From a bacterium (GTDB lineage Bacteria > Patescibacteriota > Saccharimonadia > Saccharimonadales > UBA4665), in NCBI GenBank assembly GCA_021833065.1, contig JAKBGO010000001.1, forward strand, positions 1 to 64,000: DNA of 64,000 nt, given 5' to 3'. The translations under genes were made by a program, and so were the position numbers. The notes under the pieces are model-generated. The model was not told the DNA's origin and made no database searches. It was given only the letters and a program-made list of their open reading frames with translations. Numbering within the stretch: the first letter of the stretch is position 1; every line of letters starts with the position of its first letter. Below are positions 25,727-34,654 of this stretch, piece by piece.

Positions 25727-27235
25727 ATGTTAGAGGTGATATTAGCGGTCGTAGGACTGGCTGTTGGTTTTGGTGGAAGCCAAATTGTTTACAAGAATAA
25801 AGTTAGTTCGTCTAAGAACAGTGCCGATAAAGAGTTGGCTAAAGCTAAAACGGAGGCTGATAAACTGGTCGCCAAGGCTAAGGAAGATGCTCAAAAAGCC
25901 GTCGATGAAGCTAAAAAGGATGAGCAAGCCAGGCGCACTGAACTGCAAAATCTTGAGAAAAGGCTAGTCACCAGAGAAGAGTCACTGGATAAAAAACTAG
26001 ACGAGCTTGATAAGAGGCAGGAAAAGCTTAGGGCTAACGAAGACGAGGTAGAAAAGTTAAAGGACGAGATTAGAGACATTCGACTAAAACAACAGGACAA
26101 GTTGGAAAAAATAGCCAAACTGTCCAAGACCGAAGCTGCCGAAAAATTAATGCAGATGACAGAAAGAGACATTAAGCATGATTTGATTGGGCTTATTTCT
26201 AAACTTCAAAATGAAGCCAAAGAAACTGCCGAAGAAAAAGCCGCACTAATTATTACGACAGCCATGGAAAGAATGTCATCTGAAGTAACCGCCGAGAGGA
26301 CTATTACTTCGATGAAACTAGAAGACGAGGAGATGAAGGGTCGAATAATCGGCAAAGAAGGTAGGAATATACAGGCATTACAGAAAGCAACCGGCGTAGA
26401 TATCTTGGTTGACGATACTCCCGGATATATTGTACTTAGTAGTTTCGATCCGGTTAGAAGAGAAGTCGCTAGGCAGTCATTAGAGATGTTGATGAAGGAC
26501 GGGCGTATTCATCCCGGCAGAATTGAAGAAATCGTCGAAAAAGCTCAAAAAAATATTGAAAAAGAAGTGTTTAGAGCCGGCGAAGACGCAGCCAGAGAAG
26601 TGGGTATAGTGGGCATTCCTAAAGAAATAGTTCAGCTTTTGGGTGAATTGAAATTCAGAACTTCTTATGGTCAAAATGTCTTAAAGCACAGTACTGAAAT
26701 GGCACATATCGCAGGAATGATTGCCGAAGAACTCGGTGCAAATGTAAAAACTGCTAAGTATGCTGCTTTAGTTCACGATATCGGGAAAGCCTTGACCCAT
26801 AAGGTCGAAGGTAAACATCACCACATAAGCGGTGAAGTTTTGCGAAAGTACGGCGCTCCCGAGGAGATTGCACTGGCCGCCGAACAGCATCACGATGATG
26901 TTGAAGCAACCACCGTTGAAGCATTGATAATTCGTGTTGTCGATGCCGTGAGTGCCGCCAGGCCGGGTGCTAGAAATATATCGGCTGAGAACTTCGGCGA
27001 AAGAATGAGAGATCTTGAAAACGTTGCCAATAGCTTCCCCGGCATCGATAAATCATATGCCATCTCCGCCGGTCGAGAAATCAGAGTAATAGTTAAACCA
27101 CAATCAGTTGATGACCTGAGCGCAATTAAGCTAGCCCGCGATATTGCAACCAAAATTGAATCCACCATGCAGTACCCCGGGACTATTAAAGTAAATGTGA
27201 TTAGAGAGACCAGGGCTATTGAGTTTGCCAAATAG
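25727..27235 (+). CDS. rny: Ribonuclease Y
   Basis: RNase Y is a membrane-anchored endoribonuclease that initiates mRNA decay. The 502-aa protein has an N-terminal membrane helix (residues 2-20), a long charged coiled coil (about 25-180), a KH domain (MKGRIIGKEGRNIQALQKATGVDILVDDTPGYIVLSSFDPVRRE) described here in shortened form as GRIIGKEGRNIQALQ, and an HD domain with HSTEMAHIAG and ALVHDIGKALTHK. The overall plan and length match the family. ymdB lies 13 nt downstream, the same order as in Bacillus and many other bacteria. Confidence 0.97.
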   Translation: MLEVILAVVGLAVGFGGSQIVYKNKVSSSKNSADKELAKAKTEADKLVAKAKEDAQKAVDEAKKDEQARRTELQNLEKRLVTREESLDKKLDELDKRQEKLRANEDEVEKLKDEIRDIRLKQQDKLEKIAKLSKTEAAEKLMQMTERDIKHDLIGLISKLQNEAKETAEEKAALIITTAMERMSSEVTAERTITSMKLEDEEMKGRIIGKEGRNIQALQKATGVDILVDDTPGYIVLSSFDPVRREVARQSLEMLMKDGRIHPGRIEEIVEKAQKNIEKEVFRAGEDAAREVGIVGIPKEIVQLLGELKFRTSYGQNVLKHSTEMAHIAGMIAEELGANVKTAKYAALVHDIGKALTHKVEGKHHHISGEVLRKYGAPEEIALAAEQHHDDVEATTVEALIIRVVDAVSAARPGARNISAENFGERMRDLENVANSFPGIDKSYAISAGREIRVIVKPQSVDDLSAIKLARDIATKIESTMQYPGTIKVNVIRETRAIEFAK

Positions 27236-27248
27236 TTAAAATTTTGCA

Positions 27249-28055
27249 ATGAGAATTTTGTATATTGGTGATGTTGTCGGATCGTTTGGAGTACGCGTTT
27301 TAAAGTCCAAACTAAATGAACTGAAAAATGATCAAAAGATAGATTTGATAGTCGCTCAGTCTGAAAATGTCACTAATGGTAAAGGAATAAGCGCCGCCGA
27401 TTTCAAATACTTAAAAGATCTTGGCGTTGATTTTTTTACTGGCGGTAATCATAGCTTTGTTGAATCGTCGATAAATGTATACCTAGACAATCCTTCGGAG
27501 CCGATTATCGGACCTGCTAATTACGATCATAGATCAAAAACCATAGGTGTTAAAGAACTCCAAACAAAGTATGGTAAAATATTATTCGTAAGTTTACTAG
27601 GTCAGATTGTCGGCAAAGATTCAGGGCTACTTACCGTTAATCCTTTAAAACTTATCGATCAAATTTTGGAAGAAAGAAAACAAATTGACTATTTTGCGAA
27701 GATAGTTAATATTCACGGCGACTTTAGCAGTGAAAAAGTTGTAATGGGTCATTACTTGGACGGCAGGGTAAGTGCAGTGATAGGTGACCACTGGCATGTT
27801 CCTACGGCAGACGCTCGGCTTTTGTCCAGCAAAACTGCCTATATTTCAGACGTTGGAATGACTGGAGCCCTGGATTCTTCTTTGGGTGTTAAATATGAAG
27901 TAATTATCGCTAGATGGCGTGATAATCTGAAGAATAGACATATTTTAGAAGACTCCGGTTCTTGGCAGTTAAATGGAGTGATCGTAGAGATAGACAATCA
28001 ATCAAAAAAACCAGTGCTGATTGAAGGACTGAACTTAAGAGGAGAAAATCTCTAG
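27249..28055 (+). CDS. YmdB-like calcineurin-type phosphodiesterase
   Basis: A 268-aa metallophosphoesterase of the YmdB family (cyclic-nucleotide phosphodiesterases in Bacillus). The metal-binding motifs are recognisable: YIGDVVGSFG, QSENVTNGKGIS, FFTGGNHSF, IHGDFSSEKVVMGHYLDGRVSAVIGDHWHVPTADAR in outline (quoted as VIGDHWHVPTAD) and ISDVGMTG. The canonical GTHTHV segment reads GDHWHV, keeping both histidines, so activity may be retained. It follows rny after 13 nt, a conserved neighbourhood linking it to RNA turnover. Confidence 0.85.
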   Translation: MRILYIGDVVGSFGVRVLKSKLNELKNDQKIDLIVAQSENVTNGKGISAADFKYLKDLGVDFFTGGNHSFVESSINVYLDNPSEPIIGPANYDHRSKTIGVKELQTKYGKILFVSLLGQIVGKDSGLLTVNPLKLIDQILEERKQIDYFAKIVNIHGDFSSEKVVMGHYLDGRVSAVIGDHWHVPTADARLLSSKTAYISDVGMTGALDSSLGVKYEVIIARWRDNLKNRHILEDSGSWQLNGVIVEIDNQSKKPVLIEGLNLRGENL

Positions 28056-28094
28056 AGAAAAAATAGATATTAGGATATAATTGGGAATAAATAA

Positions 28095-28171
28095 CGGGAT
28101 GTGGCGCAGTTGGCTAGCGCGCGCGGTTTGGGACCGTGAGGCCGGAGGTTCGAGTCCTCTCATCCCGACCA
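28095..28171 (+). tRNA. tRNA-Pro (UGG), CCA encoded
   Basis: Acceptor CGGGATG/CATCCCG, D-arm GCGCAGTTGGCTAGCGC, anticodon loop TTTGGGA with anticodon TGG, T-arm GGTTCGAGTCC, discriminator A and genomic CCA. The first C1-G72 pair and the anticodon identify proline. Confidence 0.97.
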
Positions 28172-28186
28172 TTTTGTATTTCAAAC

Positions 28187-28213
28187 AAACCGCCGATTAT
28201 TCCGGCGGTTTTT
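28187..28213 (+). terminator. Intrinsic terminator after tRNA-Pro
   Basis: A 9-bp stem AAACCGCCG/CGGCGGTTT with a 7-nt loop followed by TTT. It ends the tRNA-Pro transcript about 15 nt past the CCA. Confidence 0.85.
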
Positions 28214-28296
28214 AAATTTCACTTTTTGTAGGTTAAATATCTATAATAGTAAAATAATAGTGCGCAAGATGTTATTAATATCCGAGGGGGTAATTA

Positions 28297-29508
28297 ATGG
28301 AAGAAAACAATAATTTGAAACTAGGTGGAGTTAATAGTGATCCCCCGGTAAATCCATCGAATCCGACCAAATTTTCTGGGTTTTCAGGAAACGAAATGTT
28401 CTGTTTAAAATTAATCGGATATTCCCCTGGAAATTTATTGGTTGGGAACAGCGTATTCTCTATGGGTTTTATAGGTAGTCTGGGATCGGGTATAAAAAGT
28501 TTCCTAGGCGGTGAGATTAAGCAAATTACCAATATGATATTAGAGGGCAGAAAGCTGTCGTTACAGAGGTTTGAAAACGAACTGGCTAGCGTAGGTGGAA
28601 ACGGCGCCAGTGGCGTAACCAGTGAGATTATATTTCATGATGGTAATATAGAGTTCTTAACGGTAGGATCAACTGTTCACGACGACGATAACAGTGGCGA
28701 TAGTGTTTTTACCACTTCGGCTGACGGACAGGAATTATTTTGCCAAATTGATGCAAATTATCGCCCACTGTCATTTGTCTTTGGTAACGTCGCCTATTCT
28801 ATTGGATTTGCCAAAGGAATCTTAGGTTCAATCCGTCAACTGGCTAGGGGTGAAGTAAGACAGTATAGCGATATTTTTAATACTACTAGAAATATTGCAC
28901 TTGAAAGAATAATCAACGAGGCTAAAACCAAGAATGCAAACAGTGTTATAGGAATAAGGACGAGTATTTTGCCGGTCGGCACTTCAGAAGTTCAGGAAAT
29001 GATTATGATTGGCACCGCCTCTTATAATCAACAAATAGAGTCTATTGCCGGTAGTGTCGGAGGGGTAATTACCAGTGATTTGACGGCTGAGGAAACCTGG
29101 AACATCGCTAAATTAGGTTATGTGCCGCTAAAGCTTGTTCTCGGTACTTCTGTTTACTCTCTCGGTTTCAGAGGCGGTGTAACCTCGATGATTAAAAATT
29201 TGGTAAAGGGCGAAATTAATGAACTGACTCAACTGATTTACGGAGCAAGGGAACAGTCACTTAAAAAGTTACAGGCTGAGGCTGAAGCTCTCGGTGCTGA
29301 CGATATTCTCGGAATTAAAACATATATTTATAATCTGGGTAGCGGGTTAATTGAATTTTTAGCAATCGGAACAGCAGTAAGAAAAGTTGACGGTATCTCA
29401 ACCAAAAGTGATACAATTCCACCCCAAGCGATTATTCGTGATAAAGACACTTTTACCAATACGGCAGATTTTGCCTATGGAACAAATCTCCAAAACCCAA
29501 AAAGGTAG
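28297..29508 (+). CDS. Triple-repeat YbjQ (DUF74)-domain protein
   Basis: A 403-aa protein made of three tandem YbjQ-like units after a short disordered N-terminus. Each unit has a hydrophobic strand pair, an S-x-GF..G motif and an R-x-x-x-L-x-R/K helix ending in an E-x-x-x-GT/STV strand: unit 1 about residues 27-130 (EFLTVGSTVHDDD), unit 2 about 140-245 (EMIMIGTASYN), unit 3 about 265-370 (AREQSLKKLQAEAEALGADD, IEFLAIGTAV). YbjQ proteins normally are about 105 aa and assemble as homopentamers; function is unknown despite the old 'heavy-metal-binding' label. A GAGGGGG Shine-Dalgarno-like site precedes the ATG. Confidence 0.85.
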   Translation: MEENNNLKLGGVNSDPPVNPSNPTKFSGFSGNEMFCLKLIGYSPGNLLVGNSVFSMGFIGSLGSGIKSFLGGEIKQITNMILEGRKLSLQRFENELASVGGNGASGVTSEIIFHDGNIEFLTVGSTVHDDDNSGDSVFTTSADGQELFCQIDANYRPLSFVFGNVAYSIGFAKGILGSIRQLARGEVRQYSDIFNTTRNIALERIINEAKTKNANSVIGIRTSILPVGTSEVQEMIMIGTASYNQQIESIAGSVGGVITSDLTAEETWNIAKLGYVPLKLVLGTSVYSLGFRGGVTSMIKNLVKGEINELTQLIYGAREQSLKKLQAEAEALGADDILGIKTYIYNLGSGLIEFLAIGTAVRKVDGISTKSDTIPPQAIIRDKDTFTNTADFAYGTNLQNPKR

Positions 29509-29550
29509 TTTTAATAGAATAATGACAAAGCTAATAGTAGAATATATGTC

Positions 29551-30177
29551 ATGATACTAGAAATTCTAGTCATAGTCCTGCTTCTTTTAATTCTTAATGA
29601 ACTGATATTAAAAAACACCAATAAAATAACGGAATTTAATCGTAAATTTGTCCATATTAGCGTTGGTAGTTTTGTCGCATTCTGGCCATTTTTAATTTCT
29701 TGGCAAAGCATCAGATTGATCAGCCTAGCTTTTGTTGCAGTCGTTTTGATTTCCCGGAAATGGAATATTTTTAAAGGTATTCATACAGTTGTCAGGCCAA
29801 CCATGGGAGAAGTACTTTTCGCAGTAGCTGTCGGCGGACTGACCTTTATAACAAACAATCAATGGATTTATCTAATTGCCGTGTTGCAAATGAGTTTAGC
29901 AGATGGGTTGGCCGCTATGATAGGTACGAGTTTGGGCAAAACAAACAGCTATAAGGTTTTTGGGCAAATCAAAAGTATTATCGGGAGTCTAGGTTTTTTC
30001 ATATCGTCGTTTGTGCTTTTAATTATTTACGGATTGTTGAGTGCTGCTAAGCTACCATTTTATCTGATAATCAATTTTTCATTATTCTTGACTTTGATTG
30101 AAAACGTAGGAGTATACGGTCTGGATAATCTCCTGGTTCCATTACTTACAGTTTTGTTTTTAAAGACAGTAGCCTGA
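29551..30177 (+). CDS. Dolichol/phytol kinase-like (SEC59/VTE5) membrane protein
   Basis: A 208-aa protein with about six membrane helices resembling the CTP-dependent polyprenol kinase and phosphatidate cytidylyltransferase-like group. Motifs are NRKFVHISVGSFVAFWPF (family R-K-x-x-H), PTMGEVLFAVAVGG, and QMSLADGLAAMIGTSLGK, a match to the A-D-[GA]-x-A-x-x-x-G-x-x-x-G-K core. It may phosphorylate an isoprenoid alcohol such as undecaprenol, which would fit with the PAP2 phosphatase and LCP protein nearby, but the substrate is inferred. Confidence 0.75.
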   Translation: MILEILVIVLLLLILNELILKNTNKITEFNRKFVHISVGSFVAFWPFLISWQSIRLISLAFVAVVLISRKWNIFKGIHTVVRPTMGEVLFAVAVGGLTFITNNQWIYLIAVLQMSLADGLAAMIGTSLGKTNSYKVFGQIKSIIGSLGFFISSFVLLIIYGLLSAAKLPFYLIINFSLFLTLIENVGVYGLDNLLVPLLTVLFLKTVA

Positions 30178-30189
30178 TTTTTCTTTATT

Positions 30190-32034
30190 TTAAATAGTTT
30201 TTTTCTCAACCATTAGACTAAAACCTATGATAATTAGAACAAATATATTTATTTCTATCAGCTGCATCAATGAGCTGAGTATTAAATTGAAGTTAAATTT
30301 AATGGCGATATAAATTAAACAAATATTCAGCAATAGTGCTAGAACTACTAAAATCCTCATAGCAAGCTGAGCTTGCTTTGATAGTTTAAATGACTTTTGC
30401 AGGGGGAATAGATCATCTTGTTTAACTATAAAATCGGCGTGATGTAAGAGTGACCCCTCAACATCATTACTTGTTTCTACTACGCAGTTAGCTCTGGAAT
30501 AAATGCTTTTGTCGGTTGAATAGTTAGCTACTAATGTCAGTGGTCTGGGTTTTTGATTTGATATTAACTCAATTTTGTCTTTATTGGTTTGGTTGGAAAA
30601 GTAGTCTTTAATGTTCAGTCTTTGGGCAATCGACTTAACTCCGGAGTCATTGTCACTGCTTATTATGATTAGTTTTTTAACTTTTGACTGAAGGAATTTA
30701 ATTGCACCATAGTTATTTTGCGGGATGTCTTCCTTGAAGGTTAATATGCCGGAAAGCCTGTCGTTTAGGACAACATAGATTGCCGATGACGACAGTTTGG
30801 TTTTTTTGTAATCGGTCGGGATATTGATATCCTGATTTTTGATTATCGATTCCAGACCAATTCTAATTGAATCATTTTTCAGTTTTGCGAAAGAATACAT
30901 CTCTCCACTTTCCAGATGTTTTATTTTTATTAGCTTAAGTTTATGTCTTTTGGCTGATTCTATGATAGCCAAACTGAAGGCATCATTTTTCGTTTGACTC
31001 ATTGAAGCTGCAATTGTTAGTAATTCGTTGTCCGTTCGATCTGAGAAATTAACAATCGAATCAACAGTTTTGTTTGACGAGGTTAGGACGCCGTTTTTAG
31101 AAAAAACCAGAGTTTTGGTTTTGGCTAATAGTTCTATTGACCGCGAACTCTTAACTAGTATACCGGCATTATAGAGTGAGTTAATTATAGGCATGTATAT
31201 ACTCTTAGCTGAAATTATAAGAAGGTATGGTGAGGCAATTACTAGAATTTTAATAAGGTCTGAAAGATTTTTGTTGTAAGCGAAAAGCAGTATGGCCAAA
31301 GACAAGACCGCTAAATGGTAAGAGATTAAATTGTTTATTATTTTTTTACTGGATTTACTCTGAGTGGAAAGGGCAGTTAGTTTTATTTTTGAGATCTTCC
31401 CGATGAGAGTGTCTCCCTTGACGTTAACTACCTTAACTTCTATTTTTTCGGACAATGTTTTTGAACCTGCCAGAACCTTAGCACCTTTAAATATATTAAG
31501 TTTATGATGCGTAGAGGTAGTTGGATCCAGTGAGCTGACAGTAGCTTGATCACTTAACAGGACGACGTCAAACGGCACGACGGTCTTTTCGGCAATAACT
31601 AGTTTATCTCCCGATCTCACTTCACTAGGTAGGGTCTTGATTACTTTTCTTTTCTTAATCACGTCTAGATAAACATCAGACCCTGAATTCGATGATTCTT
31701 CGAAGTCGTTTCTTAAATAGGATAGAAGCAGACGCTCGTTAATAGGGTAAACCGCTATAAAAAATAGCAGCACGATTGCCAGGTTGTAGTATGAATTAAA
31801 AAATGATATTAGGATGGCAAGTAAAAGTAAAAAATTAATGTCTAACTCGTTAAACTTAATTTTTTTGTAGTAACTGACAATTAGCGGCACGACAATTAGA
31901 ACTAAATCAAAAAGTGATAGCCAAAAATAATAGCCTTTAAATTTAGTTAAAATAAAAACAATATCCGATATCAGGAACAGCCCGCTGACCAAAATAAAAT
32001 AGTATTCTTTTAATAAATTTAATCTTTTTAACAT
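30190..32034 (-). CDS. P-type ATPase-fold pseudoenzyme (P1B-like, catalytic motifs lost)
   Basis: A 614-aa protein with the full architecture of a P1B-type ATPase. Helices lie at about 10-55, 65-97, 237-285 and 556-608, the actuator domain at about 120-215 (EVRSGDKLVIAEKTVVPFD) and the P/N domains at about 300-540. Every catalytic motif is replaced: actuator TGES is PTTS (171-174), membrane CPC is SPY (268-270), the phosphorylated DKTGT is SKNGV (Ser312 in place of Asp), HP is SF, TGDN is SSDN and GDGxND is NYSTDKS (504-510). The reading frame is intact, so this is not a decaying pseudogene. Transport by ATP hydrolysis seems impossible; a sensory, scaffold or regulatory role is inferred. Confidence 0.8.
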   Translation of the reverse strand: MLKRLNLLKEYYFILVSGLFLISDIVFILTKFKGYYFWLSLFDLVLIVVPLIVSYYKKIKFNELDINFLLLLAILISFFNSYYNLAIVLLFFIAVYPINERLLLSYLRNDFEESSNSGSDVYLDVIKKRKVIKTLPSEVRSGDKLVIAEKTVVPFDVVLLSDQATVSSLDPTTSTHHKLNIFKGAKVLAGSKTLSEKIEVKVVNVKGDTLIGKISKIKLTALSTQSKSSKKIINNLISYHLAVLSLAILLFAYNKNLSDLIKILVIASPYLLIISAKSIYMPIINSLYNAGILVKSSRSIELLAKTKTLVFSKNGVLTSSNKTVDSIVNFSDRTDNELLTIAASMSQTKNDAFSLAIIESAKRHKLKLIKIKHLESGEMYSFAKLKNDSIRIGLESIIKNQDINIPTDYKKTKLSSSAIYVVLNDRLSGILTFKEDIPQNNYGAIKFLQSKVKKLIIISSDNDSGVKSIAQRLNIKDYFSNQTNKDKIELISNQKPRPLTLVANYSTDKSIYSRANCVVETSNDVEGSLLHHADFIVKQDDLFPLQKSFKLSKQAQLAMRILVVLALLLNICLIYIAIKFNFNLILSSLMQLIEINIFVLIIIGFSLMVEKKTI

Positions 32035-32129
32035 TTACTTCCAATCTTTCGATTAATTATATCAGTTAAGATAATAATTATAATAGCTTCATTTCAGACT
32101 TCAATTCGTGTTAAAATTAATGCTTGATT

Positions 32130-33830
32130 ATGGACAAACAAAACGATGATTTTTCACGGCCTCGTGTCAGAAGAACCAGTATCGATGGGTTTGTTGTAAA
32201 CAATAAAAACAGTTTAAATAACTCCAGGATTCAATCCAAACAGTCTCCAGCTAACCGTGATTTAAATAATTTCAGACCACCCCTTAAATCATCCCCGGAT
32301 CCAATCCGTTTAAATTCCGAATTTATCAAAGCCAAACCACAGTTAAATTCAAATAAACCAAGCCCTTCTTTAATTGGTATTAATCTGCCCAATTCTTTAA
32401 ATGGAATGACCAGTGCTTCAGATGAAAATTTAAATAAAAGATCTAAATCCAAAAAACCCAAAAAGCAACGATCGAAATTTAGGAAAATTACCCTTCGCAC
32501 TTTGATTGTATTAGGCGTGATCCTTCTGGGTGTCGGCGGATTTGTTGGTTACAAGGGACTTAAAACAATTAATAAAGTATTTCATGGCAATATAATCTCA
32601 GATTTAACAGCCCCATTCAGTTCTTCGCCGCTCAAAGGCGAAAGTGACGGCAGGGTTAATATCCTTTTGGCCGGCGACTCTGTCGATGACCCTAACCATC
32701 AAGGCGCCAGCTTGACCGACTCAATAATGATTCTTAGTCTTAACACCAAGACCAGACAAGTCTTTTTGCTTAGTATCCCGAGAGACCTCTGGGTTTATGT
32801 CCCGGGATTGTCTTCTTACCAGAAAATTAATGCCGCAAACACTGTTCTTAGGTTTAATCAATCAGGATATCCGGCGGGTGGAATGGGTGAGCTTGAACAG
32901 ATAATAACAACGCAGCTAGGAATACCGATTGACTACTACGGTTTAATTGATTACACGGCATTCAGGGATGCTGTTAATGCTGTCGGAGGTGTAACTATTG
33001 ATATTCAAAGCCCAAACCCGTACGGACTGTATGACCCTTATACTAACCTGAAATTACCTAACGGCTGGGTAACCTTAAATGGTCAAGAAGCTCTCAATTT
33101 GGCTAGAGCCAGAGGCGACGGTCCCGGTGCTTACGGATTCCCTGAGTCTGATTTCGATAGAACGGCTCATCAAAGACAGTTATTTACGGCAGTTGCCGAG
33201 AAGGCATTAACCTTAGGTTTTCTGTCTAATCCAGCTAAAATAAGCAATCTATTCAATGCTTTTGGTAATAATCTCCAAACGGACTTGACTCTTCAAAATG
33301 TTATTAGATTGATTCAGTATGTCAAGAACATAAATCTGAGTAGCGTCCAGTCATACGCTTTTGCCTATGGATCAACCAACAACCACCCTACCTCGCTTTT
33401 GCAAGGTTACGTCGATCCTGCTTCGGGACAAGATGCTCTTATTTCGACTGACGGGATAGGGGTCTATACCAGTTTGACAAATTACTATAAACAATTAACC
33501 TCTACTAATCCTCTGGTTGTAGAGTCAGCTCCGATTACAATATTAAATGCTTCAAGTCAGGTAGGTTTGGCGCAAAAAGAAGAGACTGTCTTAAAAAATC
33601 AGGGATACAATGTTATCAAGATAGCCGATGCTTCAACAACATATCCGAATTCTGTAATTGTTGATCAATCGGGTGGTCAGGAACCACTGACACTTGCAGC
33701 GCTTAAGAAAGAATTCTCTTCGCAGGCACAGATTACATCGCAGACGACTTACGGGCAAGAATCTTATGAAGCAGTTAATTACGAATCAAGTTTTGTGATA
33801 ATTCTGGGTAATAATTTTAAGTTGAATTAA
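32130..33830 (+). CDS. LytR-CpsA-Psr (LCP) family protein with LytR_C domain
   Basis: LCP enzymes transfer polyprenyl-linked glycopolymers to peptidoglycan. The 566-aa protein has a long polar cytoplasmic N-terminus (about 110 residues, Ser/Asn/Lys/Pro-rich), one membrane helix (about residues 121-145), the LCP domain (NILLAGDSVDD, LTDSIMILSLN, LLSIPRDLWVYVPG, KINAAN, DRTAHQRQLF) and a C-terminal LytR_C domain (ITILNASSQVGLAQKEE). The arginines and aspartates that bind pyrophosphate are conserved. I use ATG 32130 rather than TTG 32124. A TAAAAT at 32112-32117 is the likely -10. Confidence 0.92.
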   Translation: MDKQNDDFSRPRVRRTSIDGFVVNNKNSLNNSRIQSKQSPANRDLNNFRPPLKSSPDPIRLNSEFIKAKPQLNSNKPSPSLIGINLPNSLNGMTSASDENLNKRSKSKKPKKQRSKFRKITLRTLIVLGVILLGVGGFVGYKGLKTINKVFHGNIISDLTAPFSSSPLKGESDGRVNILLAGDSVDDPNHQGASLTDSIMILSLNTKTRQVFLLSIPRDLWVYVPGLSSYQKINAANTVLRFNQSGYPAGGMGELEQIITTQLGIPIDYYGLIDYTAFRDAVNAVGGVTIDIQSPNPYGLYDPYTNLKLPNGWVTLNGQEALNLARARGDGPGAYGFPESDFDRTAHQRQLFTAVAEKALTLGFLSNPAKISNLFNAFGNNLQTDLTLQNVIRLIQYVKNINLSSVQSYAFAYGSTNNHPTSLLQGYVDPASGQDALISTDGIGVYTSLTNYYKQLTSTNPLVVESAPITILNASSQVGLAQKEETVLKNQGYNVIKIADASTTYPNSVIVDQSGGQEPLTLAALKKEFSSQAQITSQTTYGQESYEAVNYESSFVIILGNNFKLN

Positions 33831-33832
33831 AA

Positions 33833-33910
33833 TGGGGCGAATGATGGGTTTTGAACCCACGACCTCCGGGACCACAATCCGGCGCTCTAACCTACTGAGC
33901 TACATTCGCC
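33833..33910 (-). tRNA. tRNA-His (GUG) with encoded G-1 and CCA
   Basis: The minus strand gives an 8-bp acceptor with the extra 5' G (G-1) opposite C73, diagnostic of tRNA-His, plus GTG in the anticodon loop TTGTGGT, T-arm GTGGGTTCAAAACCCAT and CCA. The anticodon stem has an A-C mismatch at the loop-closing pair. It starts only 3 nt past the stop of the convergent LCP gene. Confidence 0.95.
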
Positions 33911-34000
33911 ATTATATTTAACAGAGGTGATTATACCTTAAAATTACATATAAAACAAATTAAATTTAGGTTTTTCGAGGTTTAATTTATAATGGTTGTT

Positions 34001-34654
34001 ATGATTGAAAATAAAGTTGAGAAATATAAATTTTTAGGTTTTGAGTTATCTAAGTGGGACATCATAGGTTTAATTATTGCCCTGATTTTGTTGGTATTTT
34101 CAGCTAGCGTGTCAATGAGCCACAATTTAGTCGGATGGCAAAAGACCTTATTTTACGATATCAACAACTGGCCGAATTTATTCAAAACTCCGGCTCTTAT
34201 TATCACAGAGGCTCTTGGTGCTGGTTACCCAATAGCAGTGTGTGTCTTGGTCCCTATTATTTTTAAGAATTACAAATTAGCTTGGAAGTTTTTTGTGACT
34301 GTCGGTGGTGCTGGATTAATCATGGAAATTGCCAAACATATAGTCAAAGAACCAAGACCGGTGGTTATGCTCTCGGGTCATCTACACGAAAGAGCTATTG
34401 AGACAGGTCTTACCAGTTATCCTTCCGGTCATGCTGCCGTTGCTACCGCGATGGCCCTTACTTTGTGGATGGTTTTGCCGAAAAAATGGCGGTTTTTAAG
34501 TGTGCTTTGGATTTTGCTAGTATTGATCTCAAGACTTTATCTTGGAGTTCATACGCCTCTGGATGTCATAGGAGGTTTCGCAATTGGATTTCTAGCGTTT
34601 TTGATTATCAAGGTTTTACCCAGAAGCTTTGCTAAAAAAGTCTACCTTGATTAA
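34001..34654 (+). CDS. PAP2-family membrane phosphatase
   Basis: A 217-aa protein with about six helices and all three PAP2 motifs: KHIVKEPRP (K-x6-RP), YPSGHAAV (PSGH) and SRLYLGVHTPLDV (SR-x5-H-x3-D). This family dephosphorylates lipids such as undecaprenyl pyrophosphate or phosphatidic acid on the outer face of the membrane. Undecaprenyl-PP recycling is the most economical guess given murJ, the LCP protein and the polyprenol-kinase-like gene. I choose ATG 34001, because TATAAT (33988-33993) overlaps the ATG at 33992 and lies 7 nt upstream of 34001 (leaderless). Confidence 0.92.
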   Translation: MIENKVEKYKFLGFELSKWDIIGLIIALILLVFSASVSMSHNLVGWQKTLFYDINNWPNLFKTPALIITEALGAGYPIAVCVLVPIIFKNYKLAWKFFVTVGGAGLIMEIAKHIVKEPRPVVMLSGHLHERAIETGLTSYPSGHAAVATAMALTLWMVLPKKWRFLSVLWILLVLISRLYLGVHTPLDVIGGFAIGFLAFLIIKVLPRSFAKKVYLD

